A program made the position numbers and the translations under genes. Of a DNA stretch of 64,000 nt, positions 37,075-45,891 are shown in pieces. The notes below the pieces were generated by a model. It ran no database searches. It saw only the letters and a program-made list of their open reading frames with translations, and was not told the origin of the DNA. Source of the DNA: JBAOHV01 sp963714875 (lineage in GTDB: Bacteria > Actinomycetota > Acidimicrobiia > Acidimicrobiales > Microtrichaceae); the NCBI GenBank assembly GCA_963714875.1, contig CAVQQI010000011.1:1178001-1242000 (forward strand). The letters are read 5' to 3'. The number at the start of each line of letters is the position of its first letter. The stretch's first letter is position 1.

Positions 37075-37718
37075 GGCCGTGCCTCGTCGACCACGCCACC
37101 GCTGATGGTGACGGTGCGGCTGGCCACCTCGTGCGCCCGGTCCAGCTCGTGGGACGCGAAGAGCACCGTGGCTCCCGCTGCTGCGGCATCTCGCATCAGC
37201 TCGTCGATCACGTCGCGTCCGGGGGCATCCAGCCCCGCGTGGGGTTCATCGAGCAGCCACAGCTCGGGGCGGCGGCAGACCATCGCGGCGAACGACACGC
37301 GGCGTCGCTGCCCCGCCGACAGGGCCTGGACCGGAAGGTCGTGCAGGCGGCTGGCGACCCCCAGCCGGTCGAGTGCCGCGCGGCCGTCGGCCGTGGTGGC
37401 ACCCGCGGCACGCGACCAGAAGTCCAGGTTCTCGGTCACCGTCAGGTCGTCGTAGAGGAAGGTCGAGTGGCCCAGCAGGCCGACCCGGCGGCGCACCGCG
37501 GTGCGTCGTGCCACGAGGTCGTGTCCCAGCACCACCGCCTCACCGGAGCTCACCGTCACCAGCCCCGCGCACACCCGCAGCAACGTGGTCTTGCCAGCGC
37601 CGTTCGGCCCGCGCAGCAGCACGATCTCGCCCGGGTCGACATCCAGGTCGGCGCCGGCGAGGGCAGGAAAGCGGCCGATCAGTGCGACGGCCCGACGGAG
37701 GTGAACGATGGGCGCCAC
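37071..37718 (-). CDS. ccmA: haem exporter ABC ATPase CcmA
   Basis: A 215-residue ABC ATPase. Walker A is GPNGAGKTTLLRVCAGL, the signature ALSAGQRRRVSFA, and Walker B ELWLLDEPHAGLDA. The short length and GHSTFLYDDLTVTENLDFW are typical of CcmA. GTG 37718 is preferred because it leaves about 15 residues before the first strand; GTG 37742 is possible. It is the first gene of the ccm operon and divergent from the sortase gene, with about 58 bases between. Confidence 0.93.
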   Translation of the reverse strand: MAPIVHLRRAVALIGRFPALAGADLDVDPGEIVLLRGPNGAGKTTLLRVCAGLVTVSSGEAVVLGHDLVARRTAVRRRVGLLGHSTFLYDDLTVTENLDFWSRAAGATTADGRAALDRLGVASRLHDLPVQALSAGQRRRVSFAAMVCRRPELWLLDEPHAGLDAPGRDVIDELMRDAAAAGATVLFASHELDRAHEVASRTVTISGGVVDEARP

Positions 37719-37776
37719 GATGGCGAACCGTACCCGCGGCACCTTGTTCGCCACCATGTGCGGATACGGTGAACGG

Positions 37777-38736
37777 GTGTTCGGAAAGATCCTCGGGGCG
37801 GTCGGCAAGCTCCTCATCGTCTCTGGCCTGCTGGTCCTCGGCTTCGTCGCGTTCCAGCTGTGGGGCACGAGCCTGGAGACCTCGCGCGGGCAGTCGCAGC
37901 TCACCGACGAGCTCGCAGCAGAGCTGGGCGACCCCGCCGGCTCGACCGACGACCAGACCGTCGAACTGGCCGACCTCAGCGAGCAGCTCGCCGAACGCGA
38001 CCCGGCGACCGCACCGCCGATGGCGCCGCCGCCCGAGGGCGAACCGCTCGGCATCATCGGTATCCCGCGCATCGGTGTCGAGCACGTCGTCGTCGAGGGC
38101 GTCAGCAAGGCCGATCTGAAGAAGGGGCCGGGCCACTATCCGGGCACTCCCCTTCCCGGACAGGCAGGCAACGCCGGCATCGCCGGGCACCGCACCACCT
38201 ACGGCGCACCCTTCAACCGCATCGACGAACTGGTGCCCGGCGACGAGATCAACGTGGTCACCGCGCAGGGCCTGTTCACCTACGAGGTCATCGCCGCACC
38301 CGGACAGCCCGCCGACGGCCAGGCGTGGTACGCCGTGTCGCCCAAGGACGTCGAGGTGCTCTCCGCGAAGGGCGACAACCGCATCACGCTGACCGCGTGT
38401 CACCCCAAGTACTCAGCACGGGAGCGCATCATCGTCCACGGCGTGTTGAAGTCGGCTCCCGCAGCAGCCGAGGTCGTGCCCGTGGCGGCCCAGCAGACGA
38501 CCGAGGCGACCGACGAGCAGAACCTGCAGAACTTCGACGAAGGGCTCCAGGGCGACCCCGACGCGCTGCCCATGGTGCTGCTCTTCGGCGCCGCGGCAGC
38601 AGCGCTGGCCGCGCTCGCGTGGTTCCTGGCCCGCTACATGCGACGTTCGTTCGTCTACCTGCTGGCCGCCCCGGGGGTGCTGGTGCTGATCTGGTTCGGC
38701 TACGTCTACATGGACCGCTACCTCCCCGCACTGTGA
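37777..38736 (+). CDS. class E sortase
   Basis: A 319-residue membrane-anchored transpeptidase that joins surface proteins to the cell wall. The N-terminal helix (LLIVSGLLVLGFVAFQLWG) is followed by a linker and the sortase beta-barrel: IPRIGVEHVVVEGV, HYPGTPLPGQ, catalytic His138 in AGHRTTYG, Cys208 in TLTACHP, and Arg near 217. A second hydrophobic C-terminal stretch (FLARYMRRSFVYLLAAPGVL) follows. GTG 37777 is used; ATG 37756 is in frame. No LAxTG-type substrate was seen in the window. Its stop overlaps the next gene's GTG. Confidence 0.9.
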   Translation: MFGKILGAVGKLLIVSGLLVLGFVAFQLWGTSLETSRGQSQLTDELAAELGDPAGSTDDQTVELADLSEQLAERDPATAPPMAPPPEGEPLGIIGIPRIGVEHVVVEGVSKADLKKGPGHYPGTPLPGQAGNAGIAGHRTTYGAPFNRIDELVPGDEINVVTAQGLFTYEVIAAPGQPADGQAWYAVSPKDVEVLSAKGDNRITLTACHPKYSARERIIVHGVLKSAPAAAEVVPVAAQQTTEATDEQNLQNFDEGLQGDPDALPMVLLFGAAAAALAALAWFLARYMRRSFVYLLAAPGVLVLIWFGYVYMDRYLPAL

Positions 38737-39302
38737 CCCGGTCGTACCGTCCCAGCAGGTTCGCGTCGCTGACGGCAGCTGCGTTGACGGCAGCGCTCGC
38801 GCTGTTGGGCGGCGCCTGTTCGAACGGGGAGGACGGCACGGCCGGCGAGACCACCGCCACGTCGACCACCCTGGCAGTGGCCACGACCGCGCCGCCCGGA
38901 CGGCCACCCGGCGCGGTCGACACGGGTCTTGCAGAGCTCGCCGCCGGCGACTGCTTCGACACCATCGATGATCCGGCGGTGTCGGATCTCGCGGTCTGGA
39001 CGCTCGACTGTGAGATGCCCCACTCGTACGAGGTCTACGACGTGGTGGCCTACGAGGGCGACGGGGCGGGGCGCGGCACCTCCTATCCAGGGGTGGCGAC
39101 GGTGCAGGACTGGGCAGAACAGGCCTGCTACGACCGATTCGAGGCCTTCGTCGGCGTCCGCTGGACCATCTCGGAACTGGACATCGCGGTCTGGTGGCCG
39201 AGTGAGGAGTCGTGGGCGCGCGCCGACCGGACCGTGATCTGCGCGGTCACCTCCGACACCGGCGACGAGTTGACCGGCACGCAGCGCGGTCTCGGCCGCT
39301 GA
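38733..39302 (+). CDS. septum-formation domain lipoprotein
   Basis: A 189-residue secreted lipoprotein. The signal ends in LGGAC (Cys about 29), then a Thr/Pro-rich linker, then a domain with LAAGDCFDTI, LDCEMPHSYEVYDVVAYEG and CYDRFEAFVG. Conserved Cys pairs and the PHSYEV core are those of the actinobacterial septum-formation family, whose exact role is unclear. The GTG start overlaps the sortase stop (GTGA), so the two are probably made together. Confidence 0.82.
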   Translation: MTRSYRPSRFASLTAAALTAALALLGGACSNGEDGTAGETTATSTTLAVATTAPPGRPPGAVDTGLAELAAGDCFDTIDDPAVSDLAVWTLDCEMPHSYEVYDVVAYEGDGAGRGTSYPGVATVQDWAEQACYDRFEAFVGVRWTISELDIAVWWPSEESWARADRTVICAVTSDTGDELTGTQRGLGR

Positions 39303-39319
39303 GGCGTCCCCGCTGCACT

Positions 39320-39337
39320 GCGACCGGGACCGGTCGC
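39320..39337. terminator. 8-bp hairpin between convergent genes
   Basis: GCGACCGG and CCGGTCGC (39320-39337) are perfectly complementary with a two-base gap. It sits 18 bases after the lipoprotein stop and 35 before the enoyl-CoA hydratase stop on the other strand. A bidirectional end is plausible; no U-run is present. Confidence 0.5.
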
Positions 39338-39372
39338 TGACCCCGGCCGGATCGGGCCCGACAGCTCGGTGC

Positions 39373-40146
39373 TCAGCGACCGCGGAAGTCGGGGGCCCGT
39401 CGCTCCGAGAACGCCTGGCGGCCCTCGACCAGGTCGTCGGATCCCCAGGCCGAGGTGAACGCCTCCTCGTAGCTGCCGGCAGGGTCGAGCTCGCCAGCGG
39501 ATCGCTCCAGCAGGTCGAGCCCCAGCTTGGTGCCGGCCAACGTCAGCGGGGCCAGCTGTGCGATCTCGTCGGCCAGCTCGGTCGCAGCTGCGAGCACCGT
39601 TGCGCCAGGTCCATGGTCGCCCGGCACGACGAGTTCGTGCACCAGGCCGACCTGATGGGCGCGTGCCGCGGCGATCGGCCGCGCGGTCATCACCATCCAC
39701 CGTGCCGTCGAGTGCCCGGCGAGCAACCCCAGTCGCTGCACCGTCCAGTGGTCGACCATCAGACCCAACTTGGCGACCGGCACGGCGAAGCGGGCCTCGT
39801 CGGTCGCCAGGCGCAGATCGCACGCGAGCGCGAGCTGCATGCCCAGACCCATGCAGGCGCCGGAGATCGCTGCGATCGTCGGCACCGCCAGACCCGCCAG
39901 ATCATCGAGCATCACCCGCAGCGAACGGGTGAAGGACAGATCCTCGAGCTCGGTCAGATCGGCTCCGCTGCAGAAGTGGTCGGCGTCACCGGTGAGCACC
40001 AGCACCCGCACCTCGTCCTGGGCGGCTGCACGAACTGCTCCGTGCAGCTCTTCGAGCGCCGCATGGTTCAACGCATTGCGTCGTTCGGGCCGGGAGATCG
40101 TGATGTGCCCGACCGATCCCTGCACGGAGTAGGTGACGAGGTTCAC
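39373..40146 (-). CDS. enoyl-CoA hydratase/isomerase family protein
   Basis: A 257-residue crotonase-fold enzyme. The oxyanion-hole segments are HFCSGADLTEL and SGACMGLGMQLALACD, followed by DEARFAVPVAKLGLMVD, where the usual catalytic Glu of hydratases is replaced by Val-Ala, so hydration is doubtful and another acyl-CoA reaction is possible. GTG 40146 overlaps the stop of the membrane-protein gene (GTGA). The C-terminus EGRQAFSERRAPDFRGR is standard for the family. Confidence 0.86.
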   Translation of the reverse strand: MNLVTYSVQGSVGHITISRPERRNALNHAALEELHGAVRAAAQDEVRVLVLTGDADHFCSGADLTELEDLSFTRSLRVMLDDLAGLAVPTIAAISGACMGLGMQLALACDLRLATDEARFAVPVAKLGLMVDHWTVQRLGLLAGHSTARWMVMTARPIAAARAHQVGLVHELVVPGDHGPGATVLAAATELADEIAQLAPLTLAGTKLGLDLLERSAGELDPAGSYEEAFTSAWGSDDLVEGRQAFSERRAPDFRGR

Positions 40147-40529
40147 CCGCCCGTGCCCAACCCCGGCTGCCAGATCATGGACCACAACGCGACGACCAGC
40201 AGCAGGTGCATCGCCCCGGTGAGGCCTGCGACCGCCTTGGAGCCGCTGCGGTAGGCACGCACCAGCAGGAACAGCACCACGGCCATCAGGATCCACACGG
40301 TGAACGCGACCGACACCCACGGGTCGGCGAAGCTGTAGCCGATCGTGTACATCGAGGCGATGCCGGTGGCGATCAACACCACCAGCGCCGGCGCCTGGAC
40401 GTACATCCCGACCTTCGCGAACGCCTCGGCCGCGCCATCGGCGCTGCGCAGGATCATGGGCTGGGCGAACAGCGCGCCGAACGCCACGATGGCCGACAGC
40501 ACATGGAGGAGGAGCCAGATGTCTTGCAT
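40143..40529 (-). CDS. four-helix membrane protein, DUF2269-like
   Basis: A 128-residue integral membrane protein with four hydrophobic segments: WLLLHVLSAIVAFGALFAQP, YVQAPALVVLIATGIASMYT, VSVAFTVWILMAVVLFLLV and GAMHLLLVVALWSMIWQPG. The pattern of a His in helix 1 (LLHVLSA) and one in helix 4 (AMHLL) resembles DUF2269-type proteins that may bind haem; this is uncertain. It precedes the crotonase gene in an operon. Confidence 0.72.
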   Translation of the reverse strand: MQDIWLLLHVLSAIVAFGALFAQPMILRSADGAAEAFAKVGMYVQAPALVVLIATGIASMYTIGYSFADPWVSVAFTVWILMAVVLFLLVRAYRSGSKAVAGLTGAMHLLLVVALWSMIWQPGLGTGG

Positions 40530-40609
40530 GCCCCTGTTCTAGTTGGTCCTGCGCCTCGGTCCGAACGGGTCTCGCACCTCGGCGCGGGTGCACGACTAGC
40601 GTCGATGAG

Positions 40610-41347
40610 GTGGCGCTGCTCCCCACCCTCCTGGCGATCGGCATCGGCGTCGGGCTCGGTCTGCGCTGGGGCGGGCGTCTCGACAACCTGATCGCGTGGC
40701 GTCCTCCGCTGTGGCAGGCGGCGCTGGGCGGTGTGGTCCTGCTGGTGTTGTTGGACCTGGTCCCGATCGGCGGGGCGTTCGCTGCGCTGTTGCGCATCAT
40801 CGGCCTGGGAGCGCTGCTGGGCTTCGCGGTGATCAACGTGCGTGTGGGCGGCATGGTGCTCGTCGTCGCCGGACTCGGTCTCGACACCCTCGTCACCCTG
40901 CTCAACTGGGGCACGCCGGTGAGCGGTTCGGCACTGGTCGCCGCCGGCATCGTCAGCGAGGCCGACCTGGCCACCGTGACGCTGTACGGCGGCCGGGAGG
41001 TGGCCGACGGCGCACTGCTCGGATTCCTGGGCGACGTCATCCCGCTCCCCTGGGGCCACATCGTGTCGATCGGCGACCTGCTCGTCCTGGTCGGCATCTG
41101 CCTGGTGACCGCCAGCGTGCTGCGCAGGTTCCAGGTCGGCGGCGGACACCAGAGCTTCGGCGGCGGACGCTTCAACGGTCGCGGCGGACCGACCGACTAC
41201 CGCTCCGCCCTCGATGCGCTGGGACGGGGACCCGCACCGCGCCGCGGTCCGGGGCTGCATCCCTCCCGACTCCCGAAGCAGGGCCAGGCCTCGCGACGCC
41301 GGGGTTCGGGCACTGCCGGCCGACGACCGGGTCGCGGTCCCCGCTGA
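40610..41347 (+). CDS. DUF5317 family membrane protein
   Basis: A 245-residue protein with an N-terminal five- to six-helix membrane part and a long cytosolic basic tail (SRLPKQGQASRRRGSGTAGRRPGRGPR). The helices include LPTLLAIGIGVGLGLRWGG, LGGVVLLVLLDLVPIGG and IGLGALLGFAVINVRVGG. LPWGHIVSIGDLLVLVGICLV is characteristic of the actinobacterial DUF5317 family. Function is unknown. It starts at GTG 40610, 80 bases from the divergent membrane gene, and is followed by WXG100 after 69 bases. Confidence 0.78.
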   Translation: MALLPTLLAIGIGVGLGLRWGGRLDNLIAWRPPLWQAALGGVVLLVLLDLVPIGGAFAALLRIIGLGALLGFAVINVRVGGMVLVVAGLGLDTLVTLLNWGTPVSGSALVAAGIVSEADLATVTLYGGREVADGALLGFLGDVIPLPWGHIVSIGDLLVLVGICLVTASVLRRFQVGGGHQSFGGGRFNGRGGPTDYRSALDALGRGPAPRRGPGLHPSRLPKQGQASRRRGSGTAGRRPGRGPR

Positions 41348-41416
41348 CAGAGCGCCACGGATCCGTTCTCCTGTGACGTGCGCCGACACCGGCGCCGAAC
41401 CAGGAGGAAGATTCCG

Positions 41417-41683
41417 ATGGCACAACTGGGCATGGATCCCGAGCAGATGGGCACCTTGTCGAAGGCGATGCAGCGCGACGCTGGCCAGATCCGCACGCTC
41501 GCCAAGCAGCTCGACGGTCAGCTCCGCGGCGCGTGGTGGAAGGGCACCGACGCCGACCGCTTCCGCTCGGACTGGGAGGGCAACCACCGCTCACAGCTCG
41601 AGAAGGTCGCTGCCGCGCTCGAGGCATCGGCGAAGGTGATCACCACCAACGTCGCGCAGCAGACACAGGCCTCGCAGGGCTGA
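41417..41683 (+). CDS. WXG100 (ESAT-6-like) secreted protein
   Basis: An 88-residue helical hairpin protein of the WXG100 family, the usual substrate of type VII secretion. The turn holds WWKGTDADRFRSDWEGNHR, with the W-x-G written WKG. Helices flank it (DPEQMGTLSKAMQRDAGQIR and LEKVAAALEASAKVITTN). The ATG is preceded by a strong AGGAGGAA at about 41403-41410. It lies 22 bases before the EccC/EssC-like ATPase gene, the normal order for a substrate-ATPase pair. No second WXG100 partner is nearby, so it may act as a homodimer. Confidence 0.9.
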   Translation: MAQLGMDPEQMGTLSKAMQRDAGQIRTLAKQLDGQLRGAWWKGTDADRFRSDWEGNHRSQLEKVAAALEASAKVITTNVAQQTQASQG

Positions 41684-41705
41684 GCCGACCACACGCCCCG
41701 ACGCC

Positions 41706-44700
41706 ATGCGACGACCACTGCGATTCGTCGACCGCGCGGGGCGTGTGGTCGACCTGACGATCGACCCCGCCCCCGGCGCCACCGTGGGCGACCTGGCCGA
41801 TCACCTGGCCCAGCTCACCGGCGCACCGCCCGGGGCCACGGTCACGAGCCGCTGGCCCCGGGACCGCCGCAACTCCCCGCCGGCCCGAGCGCTGTCGCTC
41901 GCCGAGCACGGACCCAGGGCGGGCTCGACGGTCGTCCTCGTGCCCGAGCAACCCGACACCGACACCGACACCGACACCGGCCCCAGCGGAGTCCCGACGC
42001 GGCGCCGAGCCCCGGTGCGACTGGTCAGCTGCGGCCGCAGACTCGCCGGCGAGAGCCACCCGCTCGACTACGGCAGCAACCGGGTGCAGGACGCCGTGCT
42101 CGACGTCGGCACCCACGTCTCGGTGCGGGGGATCGGCGGCGCCGACATCCGCCTCGGCGGTGCAGCACTGCTGGGTTCAGCCCGGGTCGTCGACGGCGAC
42201 CTGCTGACCGTGGCCGGGCATCCGTGGACCGTGCGGATCGAGGGCCCACTGCGAGCGCCGCCGAGCGACGGCTGGACCGAGGCGGTGCCGCGCCGCCCCC
42301 GGCCGGCGGCTGAGTACCAGCCGACGACGCTGGCGCTCCCGACACCACCACCGAGCACACGCATCCCCGGGTTCCCCGTGCTGTCGGCCATGGTCCCGCT
42401 GCTGATGGGCGTGGTGCTGTGGTACGCCACCGGCTCGTGGCTCGCCGCGGGCTTCATGCTGTTCAGCGTGGTCTTCGTGGTCGCGTCCGGACTGGAGGCA
42501 CGGCGCGAAGCTCGACGCGAGGACCGGACCCGGGTGGCCGAGTTCCGAGCCGACCTCGACGATGCGGTGGAGCGCATCGAACGAGCGAGGACCGACCAGC
42601 GCGAGCGACACCGATCGATGGGCCTGGACCCGGCGGAGCTGCGCTCGCTGCTCGTCGGCAACGACGTGTCCACCGGGGGGCGTCGCTGGGAACGCTGCTC
42701 GGACCGCGACCGCCCGGCGGGGACCCGCGTACGGGTGGGCACCGCGGACCGGCCGCTGCGGGACGAGATCTCGCCAGTCGAGTCGGGACGGCGAGATCTG
42801 CGCAGGGAGGTGGAGTCGGTGCGCCAGCGACTGTCGCACCTCGACGACGTCGTCACCATCGACCTGGAGCAGACCGGTGGCCTGGTCATCGAGGGTGGCG
42901 ACGAGCGCACCACCGAAGTTGCACGCTCGGTCGTGCTGCAGCTCGCGGCGTTGGTGAGCCCCGATGAACTGGCGGTACGACTGCTGGTGGACGGGCCCCG
43001 AGCTGCGGCGTGGAACGACCTGCGCTGGCTCCCGCACCATGAGGTACCCCGACGAAGGGTCGAGATCGTGGTCGCGGACGGCGTTGAGCTGCAAGCCGTG
43101 CGCGCGACGCTGCAGCGCAGCGGTCGGGAGGGATTGTTGGTGCTGTGGGTGACGCCCCGGGGCGGTGTCCGCCCCGCGGGCATCGGAGCGGTGCTCGAGC
43201 TGGACAGCGACAGGGCCACGCTGCGCATCGACCACGCCGACGACACCGTCGAGATGATCGAACAGGTCGATGTCGACCTGCTCGCACCAGATGAGTCCGA
43301 GCCCCTTGCCCGCTCGCTCACCGGGTTGGTGCCGGAACCGGAGCTCTGGCTCGAGCGCCCGGGCGTCGCACCACATGTGTCCACGGCGTCACTGCCCGAG
43401 TCGGTCCCCCTGTCCGATGTTCTCGCAGACCCGCAGCTTCTGGTCGAACCACCGCTGCTCGCAGCCCGGTGGGCCGAGTCGAGCTCGCAGCACCTGTCGA
43501 CGCCGGTGGGAGTTGCGGAGCACGGAGGCGTGGTCAACCTGGACCTCGCCAACGACGGTCCACACGCGCTGGTGGCCGGAACGACCGGCGCGGGCAAGAG
43601 CGAGCTGCTCCGCACGTTCCTGGTCAGCGCGGCGCTGCACCACTCGCCCCAGCGACTGCAGTACCTGTTGATCGACTACAAGGGCGGCGCCGCCTTCGGC
43701 GCCCTCGATGCCCTACCGCACACCGTCGGATCCATCACCGACCTGACCGGCGCGCTGGCCACACGGGCGCTGACGTCGCTGCGCGCCGAGCTGCGTCATC
43801 GAGAGGAGGTCGTGGCAGCCGCTGGCGGCGAGCGCTGGGAGGGACCTGCGCTGGTGGTGGTCGTCGACGAGTTCGCGACGCTCGCGGCCGAACTGCCCGA
43901 CTTCGTCGACGGGCTCGTCGACCTGGCACAACGCGGCCGCAGTCTGGGCATCCATCTGGTGCTCGCCACGCAGCGACCGGCGGGGGTCGTCACCGACTCG
44001 ATCCGAGCGAACATCACGATGCGCCTCGCGCTGCGCGTCGCGGATGAGGACGACAGCCTCGACGTGGTCGATTCACCCGCAGCGGCGCACCTGCCACGCT
44101 CGGCGCCGGGGCGGGCGATGGTTCGCCCCGGTCCCGGTCGCATCGCCGAGGTGCAGGTCGCGTACTCCGCAGCGCCCCACGTGGCTCGCCCAGCGATCGA
44201 ATCGACTCGATGGGATGCACAGCGGGACACAGCACCGTGGGATGCATCAGATCTGTCACCCGCGCCGGGCGTGGCCGTTGCCGTCGACCCGCACGGCCTC
44301 CCGACCAACCAGTTGAACCTGGCCGTACGTACAGCCATCGACGCCGCAGCGCTCGGCGGGGCCGGGCCGCCACGGCGACCATGGCTCGATCCGCTGCCCG
44401 ACCGCATCGGCATCGACGCGGTGGAGCCCTGCCAGCGCCGCGGTGTCGTCGTGATCGGCGTGGTCGACCGCCCCGACCTGCAGCGGCGGGATCCGCTCAT
44501 CATCGACCTGGCCCGCGATGGCGGGCTCGTGGTGATCGGTGCGGGTGGCACGGGTCGCAGCACACTGGTCTGCACGCTCGCCGCCGCGGTGGGTCTCGAT
44601 CCGCACGAGCCATGGGTCGTGCACGTCATCACCACGTCCCACGCCGGACGCCCGATCGAACACCTCCGTTCCCTTCCGACGGTCGGCGACGTGCTCGACG

Positions 44701-45812
44701 TCGACGACACCGAGCGGGTGACACGGCTGCTGCGCATGACCCTGCACGAGATCGATCGCCGATCCCGCACCGACGCTCATGCGCCACCGGCGGCACGTCG
44801 TCTGATCGTGATCGACGGCATCGCTGCGATGGAGGAGCGCTACGAGCGCATCGACCGGGGTGAGGCGATGGACCTGCTCACCCGTATCGCACGAGCGGGC
44901 CGCTCGGTGGGAGTGCACGTGGCCCTCACCGCCCAACGACGCGCCGAGGTGCCGGCTGCGCTCGCCGGAGTGCTGGGAGCACGGGTGCTGCTGCGCAGCT
45001 CGACCCCCGATGAGGCAGCGCTGCTCGGCCTCGACGATGCGGCGGCGTCACCGGACGTCCCCCCGGGACGGTGCTGGGTGGACGGCCACCTCGCGCAGGT
45101 CGCGCTCTGCGACGACCTCGTCGGGAACGACCCGATCGTTGCCGACGAATCGATCCTGCGGCTGCCCACCTTCGTGCGTCGTGACGAACTGGGGCGGAAT
45201 GCCGGGACACCGGTCGGTCCGGTCCACACCGACCACGACCACCTGGTGCCGATCGGTCTCGACGGGGACACGCTCGACGTGGTCCACCTGGATCTGCAGC
45301 ACCACCACGCTCTGGTGGTCGGTCCGCCCCGCAGTGGTGTCAGCACTGCGCTGCAGTCCCTGGTCGACGGACACCGCGACGGCCGGCTGTTGTGTTCGCC
45401 AGATGTCGATGAGCTCGCCGACGCAGCGGAGGCTGCGATCGACGCAGCGTCGAGCGGCCGCTCGACGCTGCTGGCGCTCGACGGTCTGCCGGCGATGCTC
45501 GAGGGGCCCGATGCGGGGCCGGTCGGCGAGCTCCTGGAACGGATCCTGCGCGTCGGGCGCGACCATCCACTACGGCTGGTCGCCGGCGGCGAGGTCGACT
45601 CGATGAGCGGCTGCTACCACGACGTGGTGGCTGTGCTGCGGCGGGAGCGAACGGGACTGCTGCTCGGCGGCGACCCGGAGCTGCACGGGGCGCTGTTCCA
45701 TGCAGCGCTGCGGGCACGGTCCGACCTGCCGCCCGCCCCCGGCCGAGGATGGCTGCTCGCTCCGGGCACCGCCCACAGGATCCAGGTCGCAGCGACGGAC
45801 CCACCGACCTGA
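41706..45812 (+). CDS. EccC/EssC-like type VII secretion ATPase (FtsK/SpoIIIE, three ATPase domains)
   Basis: A 1368-residue motor. The N-terminus (to about residue 80) looks ubiquitin-like (VDLTIDPAPGATVGDLADHL, LAEHGPRAGSTVVLV). An FHA-like part follows (DYGSNRVQDAVLD, LTVAGHPWTVRIEG), then two membrane helices at about 224-262. Three FtsK-type ATPase domains come next. D1 is canonical, with GTTGAGKS at 625-632 and VVVDEFA near 719-724. D2 has GAGGTGRST from 945 and D3 GPPRSGVST from 1206, both lacking the Walker A Lys. The layout is nearer EssC than mycobacterial EccC. No EccB, D, E or MycP is present. Confidence 0.93.
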   Translation: MRRPLRFVDRAGRVVDLTIDPAPGATVGDLADHLAQLTGAPPGATVTSRWPRDRRNSPPARALSLAEHGPRAGSTVVLVPEQPDTDTDTDTGPSGVPTRRRAPVRLVSCGRRLAGESHPLDYGSNRVQDAVLDVGTHVSVRGIGGADIRLGGAALLGSARVVDGDLLTVAGHPWTVRIEGPLRAPPSDGWTEAVPRRPRPAAEYQPTTLALPTPPPSTRIPGFPVLSAMVPLLMGVVLWYATGSWLAAGFMLFSVVFVVASGLEARREARREDRTRVAEFRADLDDAVERIERARTDQRERHRSMGLDPAELRSLLVGNDVSTGGRRWERCSDRDRPAGTRVRVGTADRPLRDEISPVESGRRDLRREVESVRQRLSHLDDVVTIDLEQTGGLVIEGGDERTTEVARSVVLQLAALVSPDELAVRLLVDGPRAAAWNDLRWLPHHEVPRRRVEIVVADGVELQAVRATLQRSGREGLLVLWVTPRGGVRPAGIGAVLELDSDRATLRIDHADDTVEMIEQVDVDLLAPDESEPLARSLTGLVPEPELWLERPGVAPHVSTASLPESVPLSDVLADPQLLVEPPLLAARWAESSSQHLSTPVGVAEHGGVVNLDLANDGPHALVAGTTGAGKSELLRTFLVSAALHHSPQRLQYLLIDYKGGAAFGALDALPHTVGSITDLTGALATRALTSLRAELRHREEVVAAAGGERWEGPALVVVVDEFATLAAELPDFVDGLVDLAQRGRSLGIHLVLATQRPAGVVTDSIRANITMRLALRVADEDDSLDVVDSPAAAHLPRSAPGRAMVRPGPGRIAEVQVAYSAAPHVARPAIESTRWDAQRDTAPWDASDLSPAPGVAVAVDPHGLPTNQLNLAVRTAIDAAALGGAGPPRRPWLDPLPDRIGIDAVEPCQRRGVVVIGVVDRPDLQRRDPLIIDLARDGGLVVIGAGGTGRSTLVCTLAAAVGLDPHEPWVVHVITTSHAGRPIEHLRSLPTVGDVLDVDDTERVTRLLRMTLHEIDRRSRTDAHAPPAARRLIVIDGIAAMEERYERIDRGEAMDLLTRIARAGRSVGVHVALTAQRRAEVPAALAGVLGARVLLRSSTPDEAALLGLDDAAASPDVPPGRCWVDGHLAQVALCDDLVGNDPIVADESILRLPTFVRRDELGRNAGTPVGPVHTDHDHLVPIGLDGDTLDVVHLDLQHHHALVVGPPRSGVSTALQSLVDGHRDGRLLCSPDVDELADAAEAAIDAASSGRSTLLALDGLPAMLEGPDAGPVGELLERILRVGRDHPLRLVAGGEVDSMSGCYHDVVAVLRRERTGLLLGGDPELHGALFHAALRARSDLPPAPGRGWLLAPGTAHRIQVAATDPPT
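41955..41978 (+). repeat. four tandem GACACC hexamers in the EccC-like gene
   Basis: GACACC repeats four times in frame, coding alternating Asp-Thr just before the FHA-like region. Such in-frame hexamers can expand or contract without shifting the frame, changing linker length. It is seen directly in the sequence; variability is inferred. Confidence 0.75.
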
Positions 45813-45891
45813 GGTTGGTGACCCAGGTCGGGTCTCCACGAGTTGGTCGCCGCCCATCGATCGACCCTACGTCCCCGGGGCAACGGGGCGG

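Noticed and set aside
40147..41175. 600-codon extension of the enoyl-CoA hydratase upstream
   Set aside because: It would run through two other genes on both strands; the crotonase fold starts at GTG 40146.
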